DNA of 64,000 nt from Paraspadella gotoi. Taxonomy: Eukaryota > Chaetognatha. The first letter of the stretch is position 1. The number at the start of each line of letters is the position of its first letter. Made by a program: the position numbers and the translations under genes. The DNA lies in the NCBI GenBank assembly GCA_051294375.1, contig CM119264.1, positions 29,579,182-29,643,181 on the forward strand, read 5' to 3'. The notes below the pieces were generated by a model. It did not search any database, was not told where the DNA came from, and was given only the letters and a program-made list of their open reading frames with translations. Shown piece after piece: positions 23,757 to 36,092 of the stretch.

Positions 23757-25098
23757 GAGGTTTTTAGCTTTCAGCAGATCCCGACTCCATAATTCACTTT
23801 GTCGGTCCGTCGGTCCGCCCCCTCAATCTTGTCGGGCATTCACTTATATCATGTCAGAACTTCGAATTATGATAAATTATGCAAAAAAAACGATGTCCGT
23901 CCATTCGTCCGTCTGTCCGTCCATCCCACCTTATCCAAAAACACCAATTACTCGTGATTGGAAGGATGGATTGGAATGAAATTTTGTGTGTGGGTGTGAT
24001 TGAGCTGGATATGAAGTTTTGATTAAATCGTCCGAGTGGAAATGAGTTTAAATGGAAAAAACAAAAAAATTTATTTTACTATTTGAACACTAATTACTCA
24101 TGAATGGATAGGGCGATTGACTTGAAATTTTGTATTTGTGTAGAAAAGTGTGTGATTAAGCTGGAAATCAAGTTTGGATGGAATCGTTTGTGTGGAAATG
24201 AGTTTAAATGGAAAAAACAAAGAACCTGTTTCACTAATTGATTATTAGAGCGTAGTGAAAGTTACGTACGGAAATTCTAAAAGTCAATTATAAACAACAT
24301 ACCATCAGTGAACATTAATTTGTAAAAAAAATAATTTTATGTTTTTTAATTTTTGCAGTCGGCTATATTTATATATAGTACTATCCTTTAAAATAAAAAA
24401 ATTTCAAAATAGGCTTTTCTTAATTTTGATTGTGATAAAAGAAATTAAAAATCATTTTTAAAATTTTTTTCATTAAGTGGGTTAAAAATTAAAAAAAACT
24501 ATATTTAATATATAAAAAGTTAATTTTCAGCTTAAAATATAGCTTTTTCTCATTTTTGACTTACTTAATGAAGGAATTTTTCAAAAAGAGTTATATTTCT
24601 TTTGTTAACTTTTTATGACGAATCCAAATCTGCAAAAAAATGTTTTGAAATTTTAATATTTATTGGATTTGTACTAGTATTAATATGGCTTACTGCGTAA
24701 ATTGTAAAATTTATTATAATTTTTTTTATTATATAAATGTTTTCGTTTCTCACTTTTAGAATTTTAATTAAAGTTAAATTTAGAAATTTTACTACGCCTT
24801 ATTGATTATGCATCTTTTTCTTTTTATTTTAAATGTAAATGCAAGATGTATTAATTAATCAAATAATTAATCAGTTAATTAATCAATTAGACAATTAATT
24901 AATCAATAATTAATTAGTCAATTAAACAATCAAAACAAACATTTCGGATCAAATTAATTAATTGCCTAATTAATTAAATAATTAACTTGAATAAATGAAT
25001 TATTAATGAATGAAATAATTAATTAACTTGAATTAATAATTAATTAATTAATTAATTAATTGCCGATAATGATCGTGGGCAGATCCGACATTGTTTGC
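23757..25098 (+). mobile_element. Dispersed element, copy 2, interrupted by a MITE
   Basis: It opens with CAGCAGATCCCGACTCC and GTCGGTCCGTCGGTCCGCC like copy 1 at 1567. It has two internal ~150-base modules (23930-24070 and 24080-24235) and ends in a long TTAATTAA tract followed by GGCAGATCCGACATTG. A 556-bp MITE sits inside it at 24246-24801. No ORF is present. Confidence 0.75.
24246..24801. mobile_element. hAT-like MITE, copy 2, with perfect 8-bp target duplication
   Basis: It starts TAGAGCGTAGTGAAAGTTAC and ends ACTACGCCTTA. It is flanked by TTGATTAT on both sides (24238-24245 and 24802-24809). The unoccupied paralogous site, with one TTGATTAT, is at 2105-2112 in the other copy of the host element. 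Eight-base duplications and TAGRG-like ends are typical of the hAT superfamily. There is no transposase, so it is non-autonomous. Confidence 0.88.
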
Positions 25099-26631
25099 TC
25101 CAACTTGTTTAATACAACAAATTCAACTCAACCAGCGGAAACTAGCGCCATAGGCGCATACAAATAGTATTAAATCTTAAAAGTAATAGGATCGAGCCTA
25201 ACAGCCTTATAAAGCGTAGTAGCAAAATAGCGTGTGCGGTTGATAAGAAAAATAGAAATAAATACCGACGCAATAAATTTTATCCGCGGTTCATCAAACT
25301 GCTTTGAGTTTTAAACAATATTTTTTAGCATAAATTATTTGCTTTATCATACTCCAAAGATTAAGTACACATTTCCAAAAAGAAAGACTTATTTCTATTA
25401 GACGGCTTCTAACCGCACTTACGTTTATTAGTTCAAGAAAAGTATTCGTTTATTTTAAAACACTACAATATGCAAATAAGATTAAAAGCTAGGGCATGAA
25501 AAACTAAAGCGAGATGTCCGTGTTCCTTAAAGACCGTGTCAGAGCCAAACCGTATTCTGAAGCACCGTCACCGAGTCGCTGTCTTCAATGCGCCGAAGGT
25601 GCGCCTGCAGCTTTGGCGGCGCCGTAGGGTACGCTGCTTCAAGGGCCCCATCATCAAACGAGGAAAGGGCCGTAATAATTTTTATCATCATGATCCATTT
25701 AAAAATTTTGAGCGCCATCTATCATCGGTTAACTTTATGTTAAATATATTGGGTTAAATATATTTAAAGTAAATATTAAAATTAAATTCTGGGATGAACG
25801 AACAGAGACGGAAAACCTTATTTAACCTTTATTAAACTAAATAACTCAAAACAGTGAGAGCAATGAAAATAACTTCTAATAAAAGAATACTTAGTTTCCG
25901 TTCGGCTGATTGACGAGAGTCTTCTGCTGACTGCTGATTACCAACGTTCTAGCACCGGATACGCCCTTAATTTTGATCTTTGATGTTTTATTGTAAATTT
26001 AAAGTTACAATACTAGAATGAATTTTTCTGGAAAACTAAGTCCTTTCTAAATCTTGTTAAAAGAATCTTTAAAAATTATAAGAAAATGGATGTAAAAAGA
26101 AACGAGGAATAATCTAAAATGCTACAATATGCAAATGAGTTTGAAGAACTTAATTATATTTAAATTAACCACCAGTTATTCTGGTACATTTGATTATTAT
26201 TTAAATTTAGTTTTTACAACTAGTTCTTGTTTGTCAAAACTTACAAACGAACCTCCAAAAAAAAATAAAAATAAAAACTTGGTTTTTATTCTGATTCAAA
26301 ATTGCCAAGTAAATTTGCGGACAATATATAGAAAGAAAGCAAATTCGTTAAAATACCACTTGTGAAGAAATTTTTAAAGATATTTACAAACTTACTAAGC
26401 CATCTAGAATAATTTTTTTTTTCAAAAATCTAAAGATTTGAGACACACAACACATGAAACAAGTTGAAAAACATATAAACAAAATAAAAAACATTTTTTG
26501 ACTTTAAAATTGTGATTATCTTTGTCTGAATTTTGACGCCAGAATCCAATGGAACCATTGCAGGTGGTCGTCGCCTGACAAGAAAGGTTCCAGAGTTTAG
26601 ATACACCGAAGGAGTTGTCTGTTGATTCAGT
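25099..26631. other. Intergenic DNA between the two dispanin genes; one weak open frame
   Basis: Mostly AT-rich without recognised features. At about 25530-25690 a GC-richer patch is open on both strands (minus frame SSFDDGALEAAYPTAPPK, plus frame APKVRLQLWRRRRV). Neither matches a family I recognise, and it may be a fragment of an exon or a transposon. Confidence 0.25.
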
Positions 26632-26746
26632 CTATCCTGACTGATTCCAGTTGTTTTGAAAATCGTCAAAAATTGACTGTCGATTTCTTCTCATTTCGCC
26701 GATTACTGCTCCGAGAACTGAAAATGGGGGGGAGAGGGGGGTTAGT

Positions 26747-26802
<56 letters not shown>

Positions 26803-28474
26803 AAAAAAAAGATATTGATTTTGGTTTTAGAAGGTGAAATCAGACGTGAATTAAACATTAAACAAGTGAATTGTTAAACTCATCATTGAATTAAACATTA
26901 AACTCACCCGTGAAGTAGAGAATGACCATAATGAGGGTAATGACGATCGTAGCGATGACAGCGGCGATCGAAAGCTTCTTTGCCAATTGACCTGAGATAG
27001 AGAAACAGACGGTGAGATCGAATCATCTGCTGCTTCATCTGTAGTTATTTTGTTGTGTGTTCCAATGACCATTTCATGACCACTTTTTTATTCTTTCATG
27101 GTTCCATCCGAAGGTGAAACGGTGCGCCGGTTAACCTATCAGTAACAATCCTACCACAGGATGCGAAATTATGGAATTAAAGACGCAAATGGCGGTAAGA
27201 AAAAATAGAGCAGCCACGTTGAGTGTCAGACAAGGCTGGCGATTCTTTCTCTCTTTAAACTCAACTTAAGAAAACTTTCTATTCGTTTAGATCAATGGGC
27301 ATTGTTTAATAGATTTACGCATTTTCCATAATATCAAGATAGTTAATTCAACATTATTCAATGTTCAATATTCAAATCTTAGTTTTAAACCTTCAACCTT
27401 CAGGACCACCCAGATACTAAGTCACCTTTTTCTCTGGCTTCATCCATCCGATTGGCGTTGGCCGCCTCACGCGATTGCCACGAGCAGATCAGAGCGATGC
27501 ATCCTGTCGAGAGAAAATAAAAGGATCAATGCCTAACAAGTGAACAACGAATTGGGAGCTGAATTTCATATATTATGCAATATACATTAATTTGTAGATT
27601 TAGATTGCGCCGTCATAAAAGCAACTGTTAATAATTAATTCATACATTCATATATGCAATTCGTAAATTTTAGAGGTTTTTTACTTTCATTTTGTGAAAC
27701 AAATTTTTCTAGAATATTCGATCTGGAGTGAATAATAAAATAGTAGTTTTTACATCGATGGTTTTATTGAATGAATAAATTATTCAATTAGTTAATAAAT
27801 TAATAAGATTAAAAAAATTAAATTACTAAAATATAATTCACATAAAATCAATTAGTTAAAAAATCGTAGCAGGATATTATAATATATAATAAGATTAATA
27901 CATATGTAATAAAATATATTACGAAAATTGCAGAATTACTTGTTTCACTATTTCATAATATTAATTTTTAAAGTTTTACTATTTAATTTATATAATTTAT
28001 TATATATTTTTTTTTAAATATTTTTTATTTTTCATATCTATTTTTTATTTTAATTATATTATATTAATATTTTTCCATTTTTATAAATATTCACCCAAAC
28101 AGAAGGCGTCGCAACACAAACAGGCAATGATGGAGAAGACGAGGTTATCGTCTGGCCTCTGCTGCGGCTGCTGCTGAACCACGACCGTCTGCGGCTGCTG
28201 AGCGTAAACCACGCCTGAAGTCAAGTCTTCCAGTTATTTGTGGTTTTTTTTTGTTTTTTTTTTATAATTGAATAAAAAAAATTAAATAGAATGGAATTTG
28301 ATAGAACTGACATCGACGAGAAATTGGAAAATCAGGTTTTGTTTTTTTTTTTTTTTTTTTTTTTGTAAATCGAAAGAGAAAAAGAAAATCTTTGTTATGC
28401 GAAAGAAGATTAACTTGAAAACGAGATAACGTGTTTCGAAGGAATAATATTGGTGCGGATCGAATATATAGAAA

Positions 28475-28512
<38 letters not shown>

Positions 28513-28902
28513 AAAGAAAGGTTTATTTGATAAATGATAAATCAACTAGACTTAATCTTGGTCCAATTTTATAACATAAAATCCGAATTCTTAGGGAAAA
28601 TTAATTTCCCTTTTATTTATTGCCGTCTCGGTTTCTCACTCTTTAAATTTAAAGGAAGACAATTAGCATTAGACATTAGTAACGACATTATTTATTGCAA
28701 TTTTTTTTATTAAACATTTTATTTATCTATTTATTTATTTATCTATATATATTTATTTATGTATTTGATAATTTTATTAAAATATTTAATATTATATAGC
28801 ACCTGATGGATGAACAGGTGGATACATCTGCTGTTGAGGCGGATATCCCTGGTTGTATCCAGGTGGAGGCGGGTTTGTGTTCGGGTCTCCTTTGTAATCC
28901 AT
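26632..28902 (-). CDS. Dispanin/CD225-domain small membrane protein, gene B (five exons)
   Basis: Exons on the minus strand are 28803-28902, 28095-28214, 27426-27503, 26908-26991 and 26632-26717, giving about 155 residues starting MDYKGDPNTN. Acceptors and donors are canonical (TTCTCTCGACAG, GTGAGT) and all introns are phase 1. The N-terminus is Pro/Gln-rich with PPGY (13-16) and poly-Gln-like stretches. RPDDNLVFSII (53-63) opens the CD225-type region, with CLCC (65-68), LGCIALICSWQSREA (73-87), an amphipathic linker (ANANRMDEAREK), and KLSIAAVIATIV starting the second membrane segment (about 105-127). The C-terminal tail is polar (EMRRNRQ). Without exon 5 the frame would read into intron 4 and stop six codons later, so an alternative C-terminus is possible. 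It is clearly a paralogue of gene A, in the same orientation 4 kb upstream of it. Confidence 0.87.
26751..26806. repeat. (AAAG)n microsatellite in intron 4 of gene B
   Basis: About 14 copies of GAAA, only ~35 bases from the exon 5 acceptor. On the transcribed strand this is a (CTTT)n tract and extends the polypyrimidine tract of the acceptor. Confidence 0.95.
28476..28509. repeat. (AT)n microsatellite in intron 1 of gene B
   Basis: About 16 TA repeats, with a long T run nearby (28341-28364). Confidence 0.97.
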
Positions 28903-29073
28903 GATTTTTATTTGTAGTAGTGTTTTTTTTAATTTGTAGTAATGTATAGCTAAGAAAAAATTGCTTCTTTTTATCGAAAAGTGTAGAAAAAAATTTGTCG
29001 CAAAACGAAGAGAGAAAGAGCGAGAGAGTGGGAGGGTCAACCTGCGCGCGCACACTGCGTCACACTTTTGGAG

Positions 29074-29190
<117 letters not shown>

Positions 29191-29404
29191 AAAGACTGAG
29201 AGAGATAGGCTAAGATAACACACGATAGTAATTTACTAAAATCAAATTTTGAATACAAAATTTTATAGACGAAAAAACTAATTGTTTTTATTTGTGAAAC
29301 TTTTTAAATTAATGAGAAAATGTTAACAGAAAACAGAGTTTTTTAAGTTGAGTCACGTTTATTGTTTCTCGTTTTCTTCTCGTTTTCTTTCTGTTTTTTT
29401 TTTA

Positions 29405-29593
29405 CTTGAAATGGAGGTGGAGTTTTGGTCGCGCAATTTTTTTGTGTGGAAATTTGGGGCAAGGTTGAGATCGAGAACGAGGCTCGGCACAGTGATCGAT
29501 TCGAATCCATTTGATGGATTTAATGTCGAAATTCGATTATCGGAAATGGAACAATGTCGATTGCTCATTAAAGACAATTTGCAGGGCAATTAA
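29405..29593 (+). other. Unassigned open segment
   Basis: A short plus-strand frame ends EIRLSEMEQCRLLIKDN and stops at 29593. The minus strand is also open through 29359-29589. Codon content is more gene-like than the surrounding repeats, but there is no recognisable domain or paired splice site. Confidence 0.15.
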
Positions 29594-29940
29594 CTGAACT
29601 GATGAAACTACAGTAAATTTCCGAAAAGATTAATTATCTTTAGATAAGAATTTCATTATTATACAGAATTATTTATGATATTGATATCTACACTGTACAC
29701 TGTACACTGTAGATTCTACAGTGATGTTCTTGATCTCATTCGTGGTTTTTTTTACTGAATGTTGACTATTTTTACATCAGTTATTGGTTACTTTTCTTTA
29801 CTTTTCTTTTCTTTTCTTTGCCAGGCAAGTTGCGAGTCGAGTGAATCTTATAAAAGTAAACAGAAAGAGAAGTGAGGTTTTTCACTGTGAACACGAAAGG
29901 ATTTTACGCTGCAACGGTCCGTCTTATGTCAAAAAAACCG

Positions 29941-29945
<5 letters not shown>

Positions 29946-30028
<83 letters not shown>
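29946..30028. repeat. (GA)n microsatellite
   Basis: About 40 uninterrupted GA repeats. Confidence 0.97.
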
Positions 30029-30034
<6 letters not shown>

Positions 30035-30257
30035 AACAATAGCCCACTGTTAGATATTAATAGGCTATTTTTAAAAGGAATTACTATTTTTATATTCTTT
30101 TGTTTTATGGACGTTTATTGTGTTATATTGTCATCGCAATGGTTTTTTTTTGGAGTCGCTATTATCTGAAAGAAGTCATAAGATGCTTGAAAATCGATTT
30201 GAGAGAAATCGAATGCGCTTTTCCATCACCGTTTGGAAGAGTAAGACAGACCCAACA

Positions 30258-30270
30258 GCGAGACAGAGAG

Positions 30271-30346
<76 letters not shown>

Positions 30347-30482
30347 TGAAATTTTTCATAACCCAAATTTTATATCACTTTTTTTTCTCTTTCTCTCTCT
30401 CTCTCTCTGTCTCTCTCTCTAACTCTCTCTCTCTCTCTCTCTATCCCTCTTTCTCTCTCTCTCTCTCTTTTTCTCTCTCTCT
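30258..30482. repeat. (GA)n followed by (CT)n: microsatellite inverted repeat
   Basis: A GA tract (30260-30345, some AA interruptions) is followed 40 bases later by a CT tract (30388-30482). The two are complementary and could form a long hairpin. Confidence 0.9.
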
Positions 30483-30499
30483 TCCCATTTTAACAGCCT

Positions 30500-31550
30500 T
30501 GTTTCGTGCTAGGGTCTTGCATCTCACCCCGTTTGACTTTGTCGGGAAAAAACTGAAAAATACATAAAAATGATTGACGGAGTAACTGAGTTAATGAAAT
30601 AAAATAACCAATCATAACCAATCACAACGATTGAATCGAAGAAACCCATCAAAAAAATGAAACAAAGGAACCAATCAAAAATATTAAAGCGAAGAATGAT
30701 TAATAAAAAAAATGAATCAAAACCCTGTAAACAGAGAAACAATTCGCAATCATAAAGATAAAAGAAAGAACGAAACAAAGAAAGAAAGCAATCAAAATAA
30801 ATAAAACCATAAAACCGAAAACCCAATCAAAACTGTAAAAAAACAGAGAAACCAATCAAAATGTTGAAAATAAAAACAAAGATGAAAACGACGAAGAGGA
30901 AGAATAAGAAATAGGATGATGTTTGGCGAAGCAGAACTTCCCTTCAGGGCCTCTTTTGCCTTTGCCTTTAGTTCTGCTTTACTTTTCTTTTTCTCAATTT
31001 GATTTTTTTCTATAGAATCGAACTTGAAGTTTAACGCTTCGATTATCATTTTTTTTTATAATTTTCATTTTCTTTTTAACTTTCGAGAAAGACAAAAACA
31101 GTTTATATTTTTATATTTACTTCCTCCTCTCCAAAAAATATATGAGGGCAGGATTTCGCAATTGACCAGTAATGACATAGCGACATAGCAATTTTATGTA
31201 TGATTGACTTATAGGTTAGAGATATACAGATATACACTATATAACACCCATAGGCTTCAAATTAGTATTTGAGAAGAATACTGTTAAAAACACATTTAAT
31301 CATCTTAGCCACGCTATTCTGTATTTTGTCTATACAATTTTTTTAAATTTTGAACCTAATTTTTTTTTTTAAATTCACATCCGTGAGGTGAACCAAAAGA
31401 AAACAACGTGATATCTCACACGATTTTTAAGACTTTTTTTGTGAGTGACCTCGCGGTCTTTCGGATGTTTTTCCTTCGCGGAAAAGGAAACCAAAAAAAA
31501 TTTCGACGAGTTTTTCACGAGAATTTGTAAATCAACGAAGTTTCGAATAA
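30500..31550. other. AT-rich intergenic sequence, no gene seen
   Basis: The first half repeats AACCAATCAAAA-type phrases (30590-30870). No exon can be supported. Confidence 0.4.
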
Positions 31551-31555
31551 AACGA

Positions 31556-31649
31556 CGATGATGATGATGACAACGACGACGATAATAATGACGACGACGA
31601 CGAGGATTATTTATTTTGCTTCTCCTCTGTTTCCGTCGATGTAAGCGTA

Positions 31650-31680
<31 letters not shown>

Positions 31681-31690
31681 CGAAAACGAC
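31556..31690. repeat. (GAC)n/(GAT)n triplet repeats
   Basis: GATGATGATGATG, then ACGACGACG blocks at 31588-31600 and 31650-31690. Confidence 0.9.
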
Positions 31691-31954
31691 GACTGCTATC
31701 CCTAACAGTCGAAGTTCTTGAGATACGAAGACCGACCGACCGAGCGAAAAGCACGATCCTTTGTTTGATTAAATCCCGACGAAAACTGATTTAATGAGAT
31801 ATATGAGATATAATTAATTTTCAAACATTTTCGATGGACTTCTAAATCATATTTGTAAGTCATTGAAAAATAGGACAAATAACAAAACTGCAGCTTTAAT
31901 CTGGATTCTTATGATGTTTCTGTCTCTGATAATCGTTGACGGGAAACTTAGGAT

Positions 31955-32321
31955 TTCAGACTGGGGACTGGAGATTGAAGACTTGAGACTGGGGACTACA
32001 GACTTGAGACTAGGGACTCAGGATTGAATATAAGAGACTAGGGACTGGGGATTGAAGACTTGAGACTAGGGACTAGAGACAAGGGACTAGAGACTGTGGG
32101 TGAAGAATTAGAGACTAGATACTGCGGACTAATTACTAGGGAATGAGGATTTAGTATAAGAGACTAGGGACTGGGGATTGAAGACTTGAGAGTAAGGACT
32201 AGAGACTAGAGACAAGGGACTGAGGATTGAGTATAAGAGACTAGAGACTGTGGGTGAAGAATTAGAGACTAGATACTGGGGACTAATTACTAGGGACTGA
32301 GGATTGAGTACAACAGACTAG
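31955..32321 (+). repeat. Degenerate GACTAGGGACTGAGG minisatellite
   Basis: Words such as GAGACTAGGGACTGGGG and GATTGAAGACTTGAGACT repeat. Two longer, nearly identical blocks (2030-type text at about 32035-32105 and 32155-32225) show higher-order repetition. Confidence 0.85.
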
Positions 32322-33080
32322 AGGCTCAAATCTTAAGTCAGGAGACTCCAGACTTGAGAGATTGGCTCAAATCCTTAAGATTGGCATCAAATCTTAAGAT
32401 TGGCTCAAATCTTAAGTCAGGAGACCTCCAGACTTGAGAGATTGGCTCAAATCTTAAGATTGGCTCAAATCTTAAGTCAGGAGACTCCAGACTTGAGAGA
32501 TTGCTCAAATCTTAAGATTGGCTCAAATCTTAAGTCAGGAGACTCCAGACTTGAGAGATTGGGCTCAAATCTAAGATTGGCTCAAATCTTAAGTCAGGAG
32601 ACTCCAGACTTGAGAGATTGGCTCAAAATCTTAAGATTGGCTCAAATCTAAGATTGGCTCAAATCTTAAGTCAGGAGACTCCAGACTTGAGAGATTGGCT
32701 CAAATCTTAGATTGGCTCAAATCTTAAGATTGGCTCAAATCTTAAGTCAGGAGACTCCAGACTTGAGAGATTGGCTCAAATCTTAAGATTGGCTCAAATC
32801 TTAAGATTGGCTCAAATCTTAAGATTGGCTCAAATCTTAAGTCAGGAGACTCCAGACTTGAGAGATTGGCTCAAATCTTAAGATTGGCTCAAATTTAAGA
32901 TTGGCTCAATCTTAAGTCAGGAGACTCCAGACTTGAGAGATTGGCTCAAATCTTAAGATTGGCTCAAATCTTAAGATTGGCTCAAATCTTAAGTCAGGAG
33001 ACTCCAGACTTGAGAGATTGGCTCAAATCTTAAGATTGGCTCAAATCTTAAGTCAGGAGACTCCAGATCTTGAGAGATTG
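32322..33080 (+). repeat. Two-module higher-order minisatellite
   Basis: It alternates an 18-base module (GATTGGCTCAAATCTTAA) in one to four copies with a module GTCAGGAGACTCCAGACTTG plus AGA. About ten higher-order units are visible. Single-base losses such as CAAATCTAAG and CAAATTTAAG are scattered in it. Confidence 0.92.
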
Positions 33081-33540
33081 GTGAGTTGCAAACTCGCGAA
33101 GAGAAACTAATCAATGTTTGGCGGATCGAATAACTTTCATCCCCTTAAGGATTAACGGGTTCAGAGCTGAGAAACAGGGAAGAAACAAAAAGTGAATGAG
33201 GAGAAGGGATGGAAGGTGGCAGACTGGCGGAGGGAGTGGCGAATGGAAGGTGGTAAGACAAAGCGAATGAATGGCAAAATATCTCTGATCTTCGGATACT
33301 GAGAAGCGACAGCAATTTTTAAATTGGCAATGGGGAAAAATCTGAAAATACATAAACGATGAAAGCTAAGAAAATGATTTTTGAAGACGCTCAAAATATT
33401 TTATTTCGTCTTTGGCATTTTGTATATATTCATTAAACGGATCATAGTTTTTGCGTGGATTTTAATGTAAATTCCATTAATTATGATGTGAACGGCGGTT
33501 AAAAAAAAAGAAATAATAAAGAAGAAAAAAGTTTGAGCAA

Positions 33541-34205
33541 ACATGCCGAATCTGCCCACGGTCATTACGGTACAGCAGCTGATATATATATTTAATTAAT
33601 TTATTAATTCATTTATTAAATAATTAATTAATAAATGAATTAATTTATTAATCATTTATTAAATAAATCTAAATTAAATATATCAATTTTTTTTATTTGC
33701 TTAAAATCGTTTTCCAAATTGTCTCGCCTCTCAATCACAAAACAACTCGGTCACAAAATTAATTAATAAATTAATTAATTACCAAATAATGAATTAATTA
33801 CTAATTTATTAATAATTACATAATGCAGCTTGAATTTATATTTAATATCAAAAGAAAAAAAACATAATCATTAATCAATTAGTGAAAATGATTTTTTTTG
33901 TTTTTTCCATTTTAACTCATTTCCACTTGGACGATTCCATCAAAACTACCTGCTCAATCACACATTTTCCTACCCACATCCAAAATTTCATGTCAATCGC
34001 CCCATCCACTCATGAGTAATTGGCGTTCAAAGCTAACAGAGGACGAACGGACAGACAGACAGACAGACAGACGGACGGACATAAATTGCATAATTTATCA
34101 TAATTTGATATTCTGAGATGATGTAGGTGACTTACCGACAAGATTTAGCGGTGGGACTGACGTACCGAAAAGTGAATTAAAGAGCCGGAATCTGCAGTAA
34201 GCATA
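33541..34205 (-). mobile_element. Dispersed element, copy 3 (minus strand)
   Basis: Read on the minus strand it begins CTGCAGATTCCGGCTC and runs through a GTCCGTCCGTCTGTCTG stretch, one AATTACTCATGAGTGGATGG module and a TTAATTAAT-rich tract to GGGCAGATTCGGCATG. It has only one internal module. Confidence 0.7.
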
Positions 34206-34689
34206 TCCGGCAAAAAAAGCAGCTGCTCACTCAGTCTCTGTTTATCAGTCGAATCTCGAGCGAAGTACTATGCGAAAAAAAAGGGTCCTGCTATGTTATT
34301 ATCTTGTAAACGAGACTGTGAGAGAGTCTTGATTAAAAGCTTACAGGGTCCTGCTTTATTATTATCTTGTAAGTGTAATGGAGGCCTTAAGCCATCATAG
34401 CCTGTCCAAAGTCATGGGCAAGGGGGAATGGGTAAAATAGAATGGATAATGTAGCATGGATAATGGAATGATGCGCTGAGAAGGAGAAAAAGGAGAGAGA
34501 ATTTAAAACGATGAAAGCTAAGAAAATGCTTTTTGGAAGACGCATCAGCAAATATTTTCATTCGTTTAGCATTTTGTATAATATTCATTAAACAGGAACA
34601 TGAGTTTTTGCGCTGGATTTTAGCTAGTAAATTCCATTAATTATGAATGTGAACGGCGGTAAAGATTAAAACTAATAAAGATAAGAAAA

Positions 34690-35355
34690 TAAGTTTGAGC
34701 AAACATATGCCGAATCTGCCGACGCGTCATTAGCGTACGCAGCTGATCCATATATGTTAATTAATTTATTAATTCATTTATTTAAGTTAATAATAATATA
34801 ATTTATTAATCATTTTATATTCAATTTTTTTATTTGCTTAAAAATCGTTTTCCAAATTGTCTCGCCTCTCAACCACAAAACAACTCGGTCACAAAATTAA
34901 ATTAAATAAATTAATTAATTCCAAATAATGAATTATTTTACTAATTTATTTAATAATTACATAATGCACGCTTGAATTTATATTTAACTATCAAAAAGAA
35001 AAAAAAAGATAATCATTAATCAATTAAGCTGAAATGATTTTTTGTTGTTTTCCATTTTAACTCCATTTCTCACTTGGACGATTCCATCAAAACTACTGCT
35101 CAATCACACTTTTCTACCCACATCCAAAATTTCAGTGCAATCGGCCCCATCCACTCATGAGTAATTGGCGTTCAAAGCTAACGAAGGAACGAACGGACAG
35201 ACAGACAGACAGTACAGGACGGCGACATAATTGCATTAATTTATCATAATTGATCATTCTGAGATTGATGTAGGGACTTACCGAACAAGATTTTAGGCGG
35301 TGGGACTATGACGTACCGAAAAGTGAATTAAGAGCGAAATCTGCCAGTAAGCATT
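34690..35355 (-). mobile_element. Dispersed element, copy 4 (minus strand, noisy)
   Basis: Same order of motifs as the copy at 33541 with many one-base insertions, for example in the ACGGACAGACAGACAGACAG stretch near 35195. It is part of the second direct unit. Confidence 0.65.
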
Positions 35356-35903
35356 CCTCCAAAACAAAAGCAGCTGCTCACTCAGTCTCTGTTTATCAGT
35401 CGAATCTCAGCGAAGTACTATGGCGAAAAAAAAGGGTCCTGCTATGTATGTTTATATCTTGTAAACGAGACTGTAGAGAGAGTCTTGATTAAAAGCTTTA
35501 CAGGGTCCTGCTTTATTATTGATTCTTGTATAAGTTTAATGGAGGCCTTAAGCCATCATAGGCCTGCTCCAAAGTCATGCAAGGGGGAATGCGCTAAAAA
35601 TAGAATGGATAATGTAGCATGGATAAATGCGAATGATGCCGCTGAGAAGGAGAGTGAGTTGAAGAGAGAGAGAGAGAGAAGAGAGAGAGACGGAGAGAGA
35701 GAGAGAGGAGAAGAGAGAGAAGAGGAAAGAGGGAGAGAGCAGAGAGAGTCGATGTCAGGAAGGTGAAGCAATTCAATTTTAGAGAAAAAAAGGATCTTTC
35801 CTTTTTCACTACNNNNNNNNNNNNNNNNNNNNNNNNNTTCTTATTTTAGCTCAGAAGAAAAAGGTGAAGTTCAGGAAAAGAATAAAGAAAAAAGAGACAG
35901 GGA

Positions 35904-35943
<40 letters not shown>

Positions 35944-36054
35944 AAAAGAGAAAGAAAGAAAAAGAGAAAGAAAATATACAGAAGGAAAAGCATTAAAATT
36001 TCAGAGAGGAAAATTAGAAAAAAAAGACAAAGCTGTCAAGTAGAATATTAAGAT

Positions 36055-36092
<38 letters not shown>

